64,000 nt of DNA from Sphaerisporangium fuscum (GCF_018531465.1 NZ_JAHDTF010000011.1:1-64000), one strand, 5' to 3'. Shown: positions 15,799-24,919, counted from the stretch's first letter. Made by a program: numbers and translations. The notes: generated from the sequence alone by a model not told the origin.

Positions 15799-16980
15799 AT
15801 GTTTCCTAGTCAGATTAGGGGTAGACCGTGGTCGCTCAACCGGACGTGGCCGGCGGTCCTGGCGGTGGCGCTCGGCATCTTCGCGCTGATGACGTCCGAA
15901 CTGCTGCCCGTGGGACTGCTCACACCGATCGGTTCCGACCTCGCAGTCTCCGACGGGACGGCGGGGTTGATGCTGACCGTGCCTGGCCTGGTCGCCGCCG
16001 CGTCGGCGCCCGTCGTCACCATTGTCGCCGCCAGGGTGGACCGGCGGGTCCTGCTGGCGGCGCTGGTCGGCCTCATGTCGGCCGCCAATCTGGTCTGCGC
16101 CGCGGCACCGCACTTCGCCGTCCTGCTGATGGCGCGCCTGGCCATCGGCGTGAGCGTCGGCGGCTTCTGGGCCATCGCGGGCGGTCTTGCGGTACGGCTG
16201 GTGCCCGCCGAGCACGTCCCCCGGGCCACGGCGATCGTGTTCGGCGGGGTCTCCAGCGCCTCCGTCGCCGGCATCCCGGCCGGAACGCTGATCGGCGACC
16301 TCGGCGGATGGCGCACCGCGTTCGCCGCGGTCGGGATCCTCGGGCTCGCCGCGTTGGCCGCCCTGCTCGTCCTCGTGCCGCCGCTGCCGTCCCAGAGCGC
16401 GCTCTCCTTCCGGGAACTGCCGGGGCTGCTGCGGCGCAACACCGGCGTGCGGATCGGCGTGCTCGTCACGTTCCTGCTGATCACCGGGCACTTCGCCGCG
16501 TACGCCTTCGTCCGTCCGGTGCTGCGCGAGACGGCCGGGGTGGACGACGCCCTCATCGGCGGCCTGCTGATGGCGTACGGCATCGCGGGCATCGCGGGCA
16601 ACTTCGCGGCCGGCTCGCGGGTGGCGGCGCACCTGCGCGGCACTCTCCTGGCGATCTGCGCCGGCCTCGCGGCCGTGACGGCGCTGTTCGCCCTGCTCGG
16701 CACCGATCCCATGACCGCGTCCGCGCTGCTGGTCGCCTGGGGGCTGGTCTACGGCGGGGTGTCGGTGAGTCTGCAGACCTGGATGCTCAAGGCCGCCCCT
16801 GGCGCGGGCGAAGCCGCCTCCTCCCTGTTCGTCGCCGCTTTCAACCTGTCCATTGCCCTGGGCGCCCTGATCGGCGGCGCCACAGTCGACGGCGTCGCCG
16901 CCACCGGCGTCCTGTGGGTCGCCGGTTCCTTCGCGCTGGTCGCCGCTGCGGCCGTCGCCACGTCCCGCAAGCCCATCTGA
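15799..16980 (+). CDS. MFS transporter, DHA1 (AraJ/PbuE-like)
   Basis: A 393-residue, 12-helix exporter. Helix 1 is VLAVALGIFALMTSELLPVG. The loop after helix 2 has the A-motif-like AARVDRRVLL. Helix 4 and following show LAIGVSVGGFWAIAGGLAVR. The FVRPVLRETAGVD segment is typical of the purine/arabinose-like efflux subgroup. The ATG at 15799 has a GGGAG site 11 bases upstream. A RidA-type deaminase follows after 25 bases, suggesting a stress-export unit under the Rrf2 regulator. Substrate unknown. Confidence 0.87.
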   Translation: MFPSQIRGRPWSLNRTWPAVLAVALGIFALMTSELLPVGLLTPIGSDLAVSDGTAGLMLTVPGLVAAASAPVVTIVAARVDRRVLLAALVGLMSAANLVCAAAPHFAVLLMARLAIGVSVGGFWAIAGGLAVRLVPAEHVPRATAIVFGGVSSASVAGIPAGTLIGDLGGWRTAFAAVGILGLAALAALLVLVPPLPSQSALSFRELPGLLRRNTGVRIGVLVTFLLITGHFAAYAFVRPVLRETAGVDDALIGGLLMAYGIAGIAGNFAAGSRVAAHLRGTLLAICAGLAAVTALFALLGTDPMTASALLVAWGLVYGGVSVSLQTWMLKAAPGAGEAASSLFVAAFNLSIALGALIGGATVDGVAATGVLWVAGSFALVAAAAVATSRKPI

Positions 16981-17005
16981 TCACCCAACAAAGAGAGGTA
17001 TCACC

Positions 17006-17413
17006 ATGACGCACCGCATCGTCAACCCCGCCGGACTGCACGCCCCGGTCGCTTTCGGCTACAGCCACGTCGTCCGCGCACCGGGAGGCCTCGTTTTCAT
17101 CGCCGGCCAGTACGCCTCCGACGAGCAGGGGCACGTCACCTCCCCCAGCTTCGGCGAGCAGGTCGAACGGTCCCTGGCCAACCTGGGCACCGCCCTGGCC
17201 GCCGTGGACCTCGGCTTCGCCGACGTCGTCCAGATCCGCACCCACATCGTCGACCACGACGCGGACAAGCTAGCCGTGCTCGCGGAGCACATCGGCCGCA
17301 TCTGGGGCACCCGCCCGCCCGCGCAGACCCTCACCGGCGTGGCCGCGCTCGCCCTCCCCGGCATGCTCTTCGAGATCGACGCCATCGCGGTCGCCCCGCC
17401 CCTCAAGCCCTGA
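17006..17413 (+). CDS. RidA-family protein (YjgF/YER057c/UK114)
   Basis: A 135-residue trimeric-fold protein that in characterised members hydrolyses reactive enamine/imine intermediates. Family features are VRAPGGLVFIAGQYASDEQG near the N-terminus, EQVERSLANLGTALAA, VVQIRTHIVDH and a C-terminal PGMLFEIDAIAV. The residue expected in the catalytic Arg position of RidA proper is replaced by Met in PGMLFEIDA, so it belongs to a variant subfamily and may not be a true imine deaminase. It is probably cotranscribed with the MFS gene; AGAGAGG precedes the ATG. Confidence 0.85.
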   Translation: MTHRIVNPAGLHAPVAFGYSHVVRAPGGLVFIAGQYASDEQGHVTSPSFGEQVERSLANLGTALAAVDLGFADVVQIRTHIVDHDADKLAVLAEHIGRIWGTRPPAQTLTGVAALALPGMLFEIDAIAVAPPLKP

Positions 17414-17708
17414 CACGATGAACTCGTCCTGCCGCCTCGGGGACCCCTGGGGCGGCGCGAGCTCCACCGCCTCAAGTCGGCACCGCAGGCCGCCCCGCAC
17501 CGCGTCCGCCTTCGCCACGCCGAGTTCCCACGGACGCGAACTCCATCGCCGAGCACGTGGAGCAGCAGCCACACCGCCTCACATGTCCACGACGACCACC
17601 GGTCGCCGGCGCTCGTGGTCTTCCGGCGGCGGGCCGATGAGCACCAGGTGGAAGCTCGCCTGGTCTACAAGGTCCTTTTGTGGCTGAGCAAGCACCCCAA
17701 CGGAGAGG
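17414..17708. other. Gap with a possible gene fragment
   Basis: No intact gene. On the plus strand a frame from about 17580 to a stop at 17747 reads VHDDHRSPALVVFRRRADEH and VEARLVYKVLLWLSKHPNGE, which has protein-like composition. A second frame just upstream reads DANSIAEHVEQQPHRLT. Together they may be a frameshifted remnant that overlaps the start of the recombinase. No family recognised. Confidence 0.3.
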
Positions 17709-17714
17709 ATGCCG

Positions 17715-18925
17715 ATGAGCAGGGCGGGAGAGCGCGAAGATCCCTTTGACGGGCTGCGGGTCGCCCGGTGGGGGAGGACCTCCACCGAGGACCTTCAGGA
17801 CCCCACGCTCTCGCTTCCCCGTCAGCTCGACAACAGCCGGGCGGCTCTGCCGCCCGGCGCTCTCATCGTCGCGCACTTCTACGACGTCGAATCGGGCCGC
17901 AAGAACCTGGAGGATCGCGGACACAGCACCGCGCACGAGCGTTTCAACATCCCGATCCCGCGCGACGGAGGCATTCAAGACCTCCTGGCGGAGGCCGAGA
18001 GAAGTAACCGGCGCTTCGACGCGGTCATCTGCGAATCCATCGACCGGGTCGCAGATCTTCATCTGGCGGGTCATGGAGCGCCTGGGCTACGGCGACATCG
18101 CCGACCGGCTCAACGCCCACCATGAGCGGTATCCGCCGCCCGAGTCGCTCAATCCCAACTTCCGCGGACGTAACTGCTGGTCGCGCTCCGGGGTTCGAGA
18201 GATGCTGCGCAACCCCAAGTACACCGGTTACATGGTGTGGAACCGCAAGGCGACCACCAGCCGCCGGGGCGGCAAGCGCAGCATGGACAACCCGCCCAGC
18301 GCCTGGGTCCGGTCGCCTCAGCCCACCCACGAGCCGCTGGTCACACGGGAGATGTACGACCAGGCCCAGGAGATCGGCGCCATGCGTCGCAAATCACGCA
18401 CGAGCGCTGTGCCGAACAAGCATCCCCGAACCGCTCGTACATACCTCTTGCGCTCCTTCATCTCCTGTGGCCTCTGCCGGCGGCGGATGTACGGCCAGAC
18501 TGATGACCGGCGGCCCGATACGCCGATCACGCGCTACGTCTGCCAGCCCGATCGGATCCGGCACAGGGATGACCGGTTCCGCGGTCACCCCCCGGCCGTG
18601 CGTGTTCGCGAGGACGCCATCCTGGAGGCCGTCTACGACCTGTTCCAGCGGCGCGTCTTCGGAGCGCGGCGTCATGAGTTGCTCGCCGCCGATCTGCCAA
18701 AGGTCAACCAGGAGGTGAGCGACGACTGGGACTCCCGTCGCCGCGCCCTCACCCGGACGCCCGGAGAGATCGTCAGGAAGCAGGACCGGCTGATCGGCAT
18801 CAGCGCGAGCTCTTCGAGGTCTTCCGGCTGGACATCAGGTACGACCCCACGGTCAGCGTCGCCCAGATCAAGATCACACTCGACAGCGAGACCATAGAAG
18901 AGGTGGCGGCCATGACACGAACGAT
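17715..18925 (+). pseudogene. Large serine recombinase, internally deleted and frameshifted
   Basis: The start at 17715 has GGAGAGG upstream and opens the resolvase domain (VARWGRTSTEDLQDPTLSLP, with Ser in the catalytic position, then AVICESIDRVA). At about 18050 roughly 100 residues are missing. A different frame continues with IFIWRVMERLGYGDIADRLN, then GVREMLRNPKYTGYMVWNRK (Recombinase domain) and a zinc-ribbon-type region (ISCGLCRRRMYGQ). Near 18795 another frame change restores the end (RELFEVFRLDIRYDPTVSVA). After that the frame runs through the hairpin toward the tRNA gene without a natural stop. At least one deletion plus two frame changes make it inactive. Confidence 0.82.
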
Positions 18926-18928
18926 AGG

Positions 18929-18955
18929 CGGGCCTCCGCGGAGCGCGGAGGCCCG
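18929..18955. terminator. 11-bp perfect GC hairpin
   Basis: CGGGCCTCCGC at 18929-18939 pairs exactly with 18945-18955 around a 5-base loop. It lies between the recombinase remnant and the 3' end of the tRNA gene, and could serve as terminator for the tRNA transcript on the minus strand. Confidence 0.65.
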
Positions 18956-18970
18956 TGTAGATGTACGGTG

Positions 18971-19043
18971 TGCCCCGAGTGGGATTCGAACCCACACTTG
19001 ATGGATTTTGAGGCCATTGACTCTGCCGTTGGTCTATCGGGGC
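18971..19043 (-). tRNA. tRNA with CAA anticodon (tRNA-Leu-like, short variable arm)
   Basis: The 73-nt minus-strand sequence has a 7-bp acceptor (GCCCCGA with TCGGGGC), a T-arm GTGGG-TTCGAAT-CCCAC, an anticodon loop CTCAAAA giving CAA, and discriminator A with no encoded CCA. The anticodon would read Leu codon UUG. Bacterial tRNA-Leu normally has a long variable arm, but only about five bases separate the anticodon and T stems here. The anticodon stem has a C-T mismatch next to the loop, and the D-stem is weak. The 3' end faces the accessory region, a usual arrangement for integration sites. Isotype is uncertain. Confidence 0.75.
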
Positions 19044-19095
19044 GGCGGATCACGCTCGTGCCCCTAATCTAGCGGACGTCGGTACTCTCTTGGTC

Positions 19096-19692
19096 GTGAG
19101 TACGCAGCGGCGAGTGGTGATCGCGGAAGACGAGGCTCTGATCCGCCTCGATTTGAAGGAGATGCTGGAAGAGGAGGGCTATGCCGTCGTCGGCGAGGCG
19201 GGCGACGGTGAGAGCGCCGTCAAGCTGGCGTTGGAGCTGCGCCCCGATCTGGTGATCCTCGACGTCAAGATGCCCATCCTCGACGGCATCTCGGCCGCCG
19301 AGCGCATCGTGTCCGAGCGTGTGGCGCCCTGCCTGATCCTGACCGCGTTCTCCCAGCGCGACCTGGTCGAACGGGCGAGGGACGCCGGGGCCATGGCCTA
19401 CCTTGTCAAGCCGTTCACCAAGTCCGACCTGGTCCCGGCCATCGAGATGGCCGTGAGCCGCCACGAGGAGATCGCCGCGCTGGAGCGCGAGGTCACCACG
19501 CTGGGGGAGCGGCTCGAGACCCGCAAGCTCGTGGAGCGGGCCAAGGGCCTGCTGATGGCCCAGCACGGCTGGACCGAGCCGCAGGCCTTCCGCTGGATCC
19601 AGAAGGCCTCGATGGACCGCCGCATGAGCATGCGGCAGGTCGCCCAGCTCGTGGTCGACGAGGCGGCGGCCGGGGGACCGGCGGAGTCCTGA
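19096..19692 (+). CDS. pdtaR: ANTAR-domain response regulator (PdtaR-like)
   Basis: A 198-residue two-component output protein that binds RNA hairpins rather than DNA. The receiver domain has the acidic pair E11-D12, phospho-acceptor D56 in VILDVKMPI, and Lys in YLVKPFTKSD. The ANTAR domain occupies about 130-190 (LERAKGLL-like VERAKGLLMAQHGWTEPQAF, then MSMRQVAQLVV). The GTG at 19096 was chosen because the receiver starts there. A TACTCT -10-like box at 19083-19088 sits about 8 bases before it, so the mRNA may be leaderless. It is the first core gene after the tRNA. Confidence 0.9.
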   Translation: MSTQRRVVIAEDEALIRLDLKEMLEEEGYAVVGEAGDGESAVKLALELRPDLVILDVKMPILDGISAAERIVSERVAPCLILTAFSQRDLVERARDAGAMAYLVKPFTKSDLVPAIEMAVSRHEEIAALEREVTTLGERLETRKLVERAKGLLMAQHGWTEPQAFRWIQKASMDRRMSMRQVAQLVVDEAAAGGPAES

Positions 19693-20044
19693 CCCGTGAC
19701 GGTGCCGTGCCGCGGGCGGCGTGCCGGTGTGATCCCGCCGGGCGCCGGCCGGGGCGGCTGCCTCTTCCGCCGTGCTGTCAAGCCGGCGTCCGCTCAGTGG
19801 TCGAAACACACCATCTAACACCCTTTCAAACGATCTTTCGGATGCTTTCGCGACCGATGTGACCTTTACTTTTCCAGTCGATCGCCGAAGAGGACCGGTG
19901 TGATAACGAAGCGGTAACGTGATGGGTCTCTGTACCGACCTGTGACTTCGGCTGGGTGTAATGCACGTCACGACCCCTGGCCCGACGCCAGGGGCGGCTC
20001 TGTGAACCCGATCCCGACGCGGATCAGGCGAAAGGAAGGCAACC
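19693..20044. other. Intergenic region upstream of livK
   Basis: No gene seen in 352 bases. The distal half has lower GC and presumably carries the livK promoter. A perfect 8-bp hairpin (CCCCTGGC, 19974-19981, with 19987-19994) lies in the putative 5' leader, 50 bases before the start codon. Its role is unknown; it could be a small regulatory RNA structure or an ANTAR-type target, which I cannot decide from sequence. Confidence 0.45.
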
Positions 20045-21241
20045 TTGCGGCCCAAGATTGCTCGCCTCGGGGGCGTGCTCGCCGTCGGTGCGGCACTTAC
20101 CGTTGGACTCGCCGCTTGCGGTAGCAGCGGCTCCGGGTCGAATTCCGGCGGTGGCGACTCCGGTTCGGCGACGACCGTCAAGATCGGCTTCATGGGCGAC
20201 CTCACCGGCCCCGACTCGGCTATCGTCATCCCGCCGAAGAACGGCGCCATGCTGGCGTTCGAGGAGTACAACGCCACGAACCCGAAGACCAAGATCGAGC
20301 TTGTGCCCTACGACACCCAGGGCAAGGAGAACCAGGCGGCGGCCCTGGCCCCCCAGGCGATCTCCAAGGACAAGGTCGTCGGCATGATCGGCCCCGCCTT
20401 CTCCGGTGAGTCCGAGGCGGCCGACCCCATTCTGGAGCAGGGCAAGATCCCGAGCCTCACCCCCTCGGCGACCCGGCCCACCCTGTCGCAGCACGGCTGG
20501 AAGTTCTGGCACCGCATGGTGGCCACCGACGAGTTCCAGGGCAAGGGCGTCGCCGACTTCATGATCAAGGCGAAGACGCCGAAGAAGGCCTACGTCATCA
20601 ACGGCAAGAAGGCCTACAGCGTCGGCATCGGCGACTCGGCCTTCAACGAGTTCAAGGCCAAGGGCATCCCGACCGAGCGCGACCAGATCGACGAGGCCAG
20701 CTCCGACTTCTCCTCGACGGTCACCAAGGTCAAGGCCGCCAACCCGGACGTCATCTTCTACGGCGGCTACTACTCCGAGGGCGGCAAGCTCCTCAAGCAG
20801 CTGCGTGACGGCGGCGTGAAGGCCCTGTGGGCCTCCGGTGACGGTTCGCTCGACGCCCAGCTCATCTCGGGCGCCGGCGCGGCCCAGGCCGAGGGCGCGG
20901 TGCTCGCCTGCCCCTGCTTCATCCCCTTCGGCGAGCAGTCCGACCCCAAGCTGAAGAGCTTCGTCGACAACTACAAGAAGAAGTACAGCGTCGACCCGGC
21001 GATCTACTCGACCGAGGGCTATGACGCCGCGCAGGCCTTCGTCGCCGCCGTGAAGGCCGGCAACACCACCGGTGAGAAGATCAACGAGTTCTTCAAGACG
21101 TACTCCGCGGACGGCGTCTCGAAGCCGATCAAGTGGGCCGACAACGGTGAGCTCGGCTCGACCACGATCCACATCTACGAGGTCGTCCAGGGCGCCCTCC
21201 AGTGGCTCGGCAAGTCGGACGAGGCCACGCTGAAGAGCTAG
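20045..21241 (+). CDS. livK: Branched-chain amino acid ABC transporter, substrate-binding lipoprotein
   Basis: A 398-residue extracytoplasmic binding protein anchored by lipid: the signal peptide ends with the lipobox LAAC at about residue 25, followed by a Gly/Ser linker. The periplasmic-binding type I fold shows IGFMGDLTGPDSAI, VVGMIGPAFSGESEAADPIL and VIFYGGYYSEGGKLLKQLRD. The start is TTG at 20045 with GAAAGGAAGG upstream. It heads a five-gene set with two permeases and two ATPases, the complete importer for Leu/Ile/Val-type amino acids. Confidence 0.93.
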   Translation: MRPKIARLGGVLAVGAALTVGLAACGSSGSGSNSGGGDSGSATTVKIGFMGDLTGPDSAIVIPPKNGAMLAFEEYNATNPKTKIELVPYDTQGKENQAAALAPQAISKDKVVGMIGPAFSGESEAADPILEQGKIPSLTPSATRPTLSQHGWKFWHRMVATDEFQGKGVADFMIKAKTPKKAYVINGKKAYSVGIGDSAFNEFKAKGIPTERDQIDEASSDFSSTVTKVKAANPDVIFYGGYYSEGGKLLKQLRDGGVKALWASGDGSLDAQLISGAGAAQAEGAVLACPCFIPFGEQSDPKLKSFVDNYKKKYSVDPAIYSTEGYDAAQAFVAAVKAGNTTGEKINEFFKTYSADGVSKPIKWADNGELGSTTIHIYEVVQGALQWLGKSDEATLKS

Positions 21242-21354
21242 GTCCGGCCTGGTCTTCCGGTTTCGAAACTGTGACAGCCCAGGGGCGGGAACACCACACC
21301 GTTCCCGCCCCTGGCACGGGCGGCCCTGCCGCCCCGTCCTGAAGGCGGCTCACT

Positions 21355-22317
21355 TTGCACGATTTCCTCCAGCAGTTTCCGGGGTCGACCGTCGGTGGTC
21401 TGACGTACGGAGCCATTTACGCGCTGATCGCCCTCGGCTACACGATGGTCTACGGCGTTCTGCGTCTCATCAACTTCGCGCACTCCGAGATCTTCATGAT
21501 CGGTACGTTCGCGTCGTTGTTCACGCTCACCCACCTGATGACGGTGACCCATCCGTTCACCGGCATAGCACTCGTCGGCGTGCTCGTCCTGCTCTTCGTG
21601 GTGGCGATGGCGGTCTCCGGCGGTGCGGCGGTCCTGCTAGAGCAGGTGGCCTACCGGCCGCTGCGCAAGCGGGGCGCCTCGCGGCTCGCGGCGCTCATCT
21701 CCGCCATCGGCGCGTCCTTCTTCCTCCAGGAGTTCTTCGCGCTGGTGGTCCTCCCCAAGGTGTTCAACCTGCCGGGCCGCAACCAGACGCCCCTGCCGCG
21801 CATCGTCCAGCGTGAGACGATCTTCAGCATCGGCCCCGCCGACGTGCGTCTGGACCACATCATCATCATCGTGGCGGCGGTGATCATGATGGTGGCGCTC
21901 GACCAGCTGGTGAACCGCACCAAGCTCGGCCGCGGCATCCGCGCCACGGCGCAGGACCCCGAGACCGCGGTCCTGATGGGCGTGAACATCGACACCATCG
22001 TCCGCATGACGTTCCTCCTCGGTGGCGCGATGGCCGGCGTGGCGGCGGTGCTGTTCACGATGGAGGTCGAGAACACCCAGTTCAACATCGGGTTCATTCT
22101 CGGCATCAAGGCCTTCACCGCCGCCGTCCTCGGCGGCATCGGAAACCTCCGCGGCGCCCTCGTCGGCGGCGTCCTGCTCGGCCTCATCGAGAACTGGGGC
22201 GCCATCTTCTTCGGCTCCGACTGGAAGGACGTCATCGCCTTCGTCGTCCTGGTGATCGTGCTCATGTTCCGTCCCACCGGCCTCCTCGGTGAATCCCTTC
22301 AGCAGGCGCGCGCATGA
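21355..22317 (+). CDS. livH: Branched-chain amino acid ABC transporter permease LivH
   Basis: A 320-residue inner-membrane permease with about eight helices. Family features are GGLTYGAIYALIALGYTMVY at the N-terminus, RLINFAHSEIFMIG, RGIRATAQDPETAVLMGVN (the ATPase-coupling loop) and AVLGGIGNLRGALVGGVLLG near the end. The start is TTG at 21355 after GAAGGCGG. Its stop overlaps the livM start (ATGA), indicating coupled translation with the partner permease. Confidence 0.93.
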   Translation: MHDFLQQFPGSTVGGLTYGAIYALIALGYTMVYGVLRLINFAHSEIFMIGTFASLFTLTHLMTVTHPFTGIALVGVLVLLFVVAMAVSGGAAVLLEQVAYRPLRKRGASRLAALISAIGASFFLQEFFALVVLPKVFNLPGRNQTPLPRIVQRETIFSIGPADVRLDHIIIIVAAVIMMVALDQLVNRTKLGRGIRATAQDPETAVLMGVNIDTIVRMTFLLGGAMAGVAAVLFTMEVENTQFNIGFILGIKAFTAAVLGGIGNLRGALVGGVLLGLIENWGAIFFGSDWKDVIAFVVLVIVLMFRPTGLLGESLQQARA

Positions 22318-23426
22318 TGAATGTGAAAACGTCCACCCGCCAGATCTCCGGGACCTTCGACAAGGTCAGGGACCGCTGGGCCACCGCTCCCGGCTACCAG
22401 CGCTGGATCGTCTACGTCCTGGTGATCGTGCTGGCGCTGCTGCTGCCCAACGACGGCATCGCGTCGTTCATGTCGCCGGACGCCGACTGGGCCACGATCC
22501 TGTTCGACCCGATCGGCATCTACATCCTGCTGGCGCTCGGCCTCAACATCGTGGTGGGCCACGCGGGCCTGCTCGACCTCGGCTTCGTCGCGTTCTTCGC
22601 CATCGGCGCCTACAGCCTGGCGTACATGGGCACCAAGCACGGCTGGTCGTTCTGGACCTGTCTGGTGCTCGGCATCGTGCTCGCGGCCGTCGCCGGCGTG
22701 GTCCTCGGCGGGCCGACGCTGCGGCTGCGCGGCGACTACCTCGCGATCGTCACCCTCGGGTTCGGAGAGATCGTCCGCATCGTCGCCCTGAACACCAACG
22801 AGATCGGCGGCGCGCAGGGCATCTTCGGCATCCCGACGCCCCCGGCCATCGGCGGGCTGGAGTTCAGCCTCGCCAACCCCGTCTCGTACTACTACCTGGT
22901 GGTCTTCATGATCGCCCTGGTGGTGATCGTGTCGCGGCGGCTCGAGAAGAGCCGCGTGGGCCGGGCCTGGACCGCCATCCGCGAGGACGAGGACGCCGCC
23001 GAGCTGATGGGCGTGCCGACCTTCAAGTTCAAGCTGCTCGCCTTCTTCGTCGGCGCCAGCATCGGCGGCTTCGCCGGCGTGGCCGAGGCCGCGAAGATCA
23101 ACTACATCCAGCCGCAGAACTTCCCGTTCCTGCTGTCGGCGACCATCCTGGTCTGCGTCGTCTTCGGCGGCCCGGGCAACATCCCCGGGGTCATCGTCGG
23201 CGCCTTCCTCATCGCCTGGCTGCCCGAGCGGTTCCGCGAGTTCCACGACTACCGCTACATGATCTTCGGCGCCGTGCTGGTCATCATGATGATCCTGCGG
23301 CCTGAGGGCCTGCTCCCCTCGCGGCGCAGACGGGCCGAGATGGCCGAAGGATCCGGCGGAATGGGATCGATGGGCGGAGAAGTGGCGAGCCCGGACGCCC
23401 ACGTCGAGGCGGAGGTGGCCAAGTGA
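22314..23426 (+). CDS. livM: Branched-chain amino acid ABC transporter permease LivM
   Basis: A 370-residue permease that pairs with LivH. It shows IYILLALGLNIVVGHAGLLD, LGFVAFFAIGAYSLAYM, LAIVTLGFGEIVRI and the coupling loop RAWTAIREDEDAAELMGV, followed by VVFGGPGNIPGVIVGAFLI. An extended charged and Gly/Met-rich tail follows the last helix. The start overlaps livH by four bases and its stop overlaps the GTG start of livG, so three genes are translationally linked. Confidence 0.93.
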   Translation: MMNVKTSTRQISGTFDKVRDRWATAPGYQRWIVYVLVIVLALLLPNDGIASFMSPDADWATILFDPIGIYILLALGLNIVVGHAGLLDLGFVAFFAIGAYSLAYMGTKHGWSFWTCLVLGIVLAAVAGVVLGGPTLRLRGDYLAIVTLGFGEIVRIVALNTNEIGGAQGIFGIPTPPAIGGLEFSLANPVSYYYLVVFMIALVVIVSRRLEKSRVGRAWTAIREDEDAAELMGVPTFKFKLLAFFVGASIGGFAGVAEAAKINYIQPQNFPFLLSATILVCVVFGGPGNIPGVIVGAFLIAWLPERFREFHDYRYMIFGAVLVIMMILRPEGLLPSRRRRAEMAEGSGGMGSMGGEVASPDAHVEAEVAK

Positions 23427-24196
23427 GCCCGGTGCTCGAGATCAAGAGCGTCACCATGCGCTTCGGCGGCGTGGTGGCCATCAACAACCTCGACCTCACG
23501 ATCAACGAGGGCGAGATCTTCGCCCTGATCGGCCCGAACGGCGCCGGGAAGACCACCGTCTTCAACGTGACCACCGGCGTCTACCGGCCCACCCAGGGGC
23601 AGATCCTTTTCGCGGGCCAGCCCCTGAACGGCCTGAAGCGCTTCCAGGTCACCAAGCGCGGCATCGCCCGCACGTTCCAGAACATCCGGCTGTTCCACAA
23701 CATGTCGGCCCTCGAGAACGTCATGGTGGGCGCCGACACCCACCACAAGACGGGGGCGGTCGGCGCCATCCTCGGCCTTCCCTGGCACCGCCAGGAGGAG
23801 AAGAAGGGCCGCGAGGAGGCCATGGAGCTGCTGGAGTTCGTCGGCGTCGCCCAGCGCGCGGAGGAAACCGCCAAGAACCTCCCCTACGGCGACCAGCGAC
23901 GCCTGGAGATCGCCAGGGCCTTGGCCACCAAGCCCAAGCTGCTGCTGCTCGACGAGCCCGCGGCCGGCATGAACCCCGCCGAGAAGGTCGGCCTGCAGCA
24001 GCTGATCCGCAAGATCCGCGACGCGGGCCGCACCGTCCTGCTCATCGAGCACGACATGAGCCTGGTCATGGGCATCAGCGACAGGGTGGCCGTGATCGAC
24101 TTCGGTCAGAAGATCGCTGAAGGGCTGCCCGCCGAGGTTCAGCAGAACCCGAAGGTCATCGAGGCGTACTTGGGAGCTCCGGCAGATGCTTCTTGA
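23423..24196 (+). CDS. livG: Branched-chain amino acid ABC transporter ATPase LivG
   Basis: A 257-residue ATPase. Walker A is GPNGAGKTTVFN, the Q-loop region is ARTFQNIRLFHNMSALENVM, the signature is LPYGDQRRLEIARAL (a variant of LSGGQ usual in LivG), and Walker B is LLLLDEPAAGMNP. The H-loop His is in LIEHDM. It starts with GTG overlapping the livM stop and overlaps livF by 11 bases. Confidence 0.93.
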   Translation: MSPVLEIKSVTMRFGGVVAINNLDLTINEGEIFALIGPNGAGKTTVFNVTTGVYRPTQGQILFAGQPLNGLKRFQVTKRGIARTFQNIRLFHNMSALENVMVGADTHHKTGAVGAILGLPWHRQEEKKGREEAMELLEFVGVAQRAEETAKNLPYGDQRRLEIARALATKPKLLLLDEPAAGMNPAEKVGLQQLIRKIRDAGRTVLLIEHDMSLVMGISDRVAVIDFGQKIAEGLPAEVQQNPKVIEAYLGAPADAS

Positions 24197-24908
24197 GGTC
24201 AAGGACATCCACGTCCACTACGGCAAGATCGAGGCTCTCAAGGGCGTCTCGCTGGAGGTCGACCAGGGCGAGGTCGTCACGCTGATCGGCGCCAACGGCG
24301 CCGGCAAGACGACCACGATGCGCACCGTCTCCGGCGTGCGCCCGGTCACCACCGGCAGCATCACGTTCGCCGGGCAGGACATCACCAAGATGCCGGGCCA
24401 CAAGCGCGTGGTGGCGGGCATCGGCCAGTCCCCGGAGGGTCGCGGGGTGTTCCCCGGCATGACCGTCATGGAGAACCTGCTCATGGGCGCCTACTCCCGC
24501 AAGGGCGACCTGAGCAAGGAGCTCGACGAGGTCTTCGAGCTCTTCCCGCGGCTGGCCGAGCGCAAGAACCAGGCGGGCGGCACGATGTCCGGCGGCGAGC
24601 AGCAGATGGTCGCCATCGGGCGCGCCCTGATGAGCAAGCCGAAGGTCCTCCTGCTCGACGAGCCGTCGATGGGCCTCGCGCCGCTGCTCGTCGCGCAGAT
24701 CTTCGAGATCATCAAGGAGATCAACAAGCGCGGCACGACCGTCCTGCTCGTCGAGCAGAACGCCGTGCAGGCGCTCCAGGTCGCCCACCGCGCCTACGTG
24801 CTGGAGACCGGCAAGGTCATCAAGAGCGGCCCGGCGCAGGACCTGCTGACCGATCCTGACGTCCGCGCCGCCTACCTCGGCGGCGACCTCGGCGCGGCGG
24901 CCCAGTAG
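24186..24908 (+). CDS. livF: Branched-chain amino acid ABC transporter ATPase LivF
   Basis: A 240-residue ATPase that pairs with LivG. Walker A is GANGAGKTTTMR, the signature is MSGGEQQMVAIGRAL, and Walker B is LLLLDEPSMGLAP; the family loop SPEGRGVFPGMTVMENL is present. The H-loop position is Gln in LLVEQNA, as is normal for LivF. It ends the liv operon, and a strong hairpin follows 12 bases later. Confidence 0.93.
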   Translation: MLLEVKDIHVHYGKIEALKGVSLEVDQGEVVTLIGANGAGKTTTMRTVSGVRPVTTGSITFAGQDITKMPGHKRVVAGIGQSPEGRGVFPGMTVMENLLMGAYSRKGDLSKELDEVFELFPRLAERKNQAGGTMSGGEQQMVAIGRALMSKPKVLLLDEPSMGLAPLLVAQIFEIIKEINKRGTTVLLVEQNAVQALQVAHRAYVLETGKVIKSGPAQDLLTDPDVRAAYLGGDLGAAAQ

Positions 24909-24919
24909 CCGCACCGTCC

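Noticed and set aside
19974..19994. Riboswitch in the livK leader
   Set aside because: Only one simple hairpin is seen; no known aptamer signature could be recognised.
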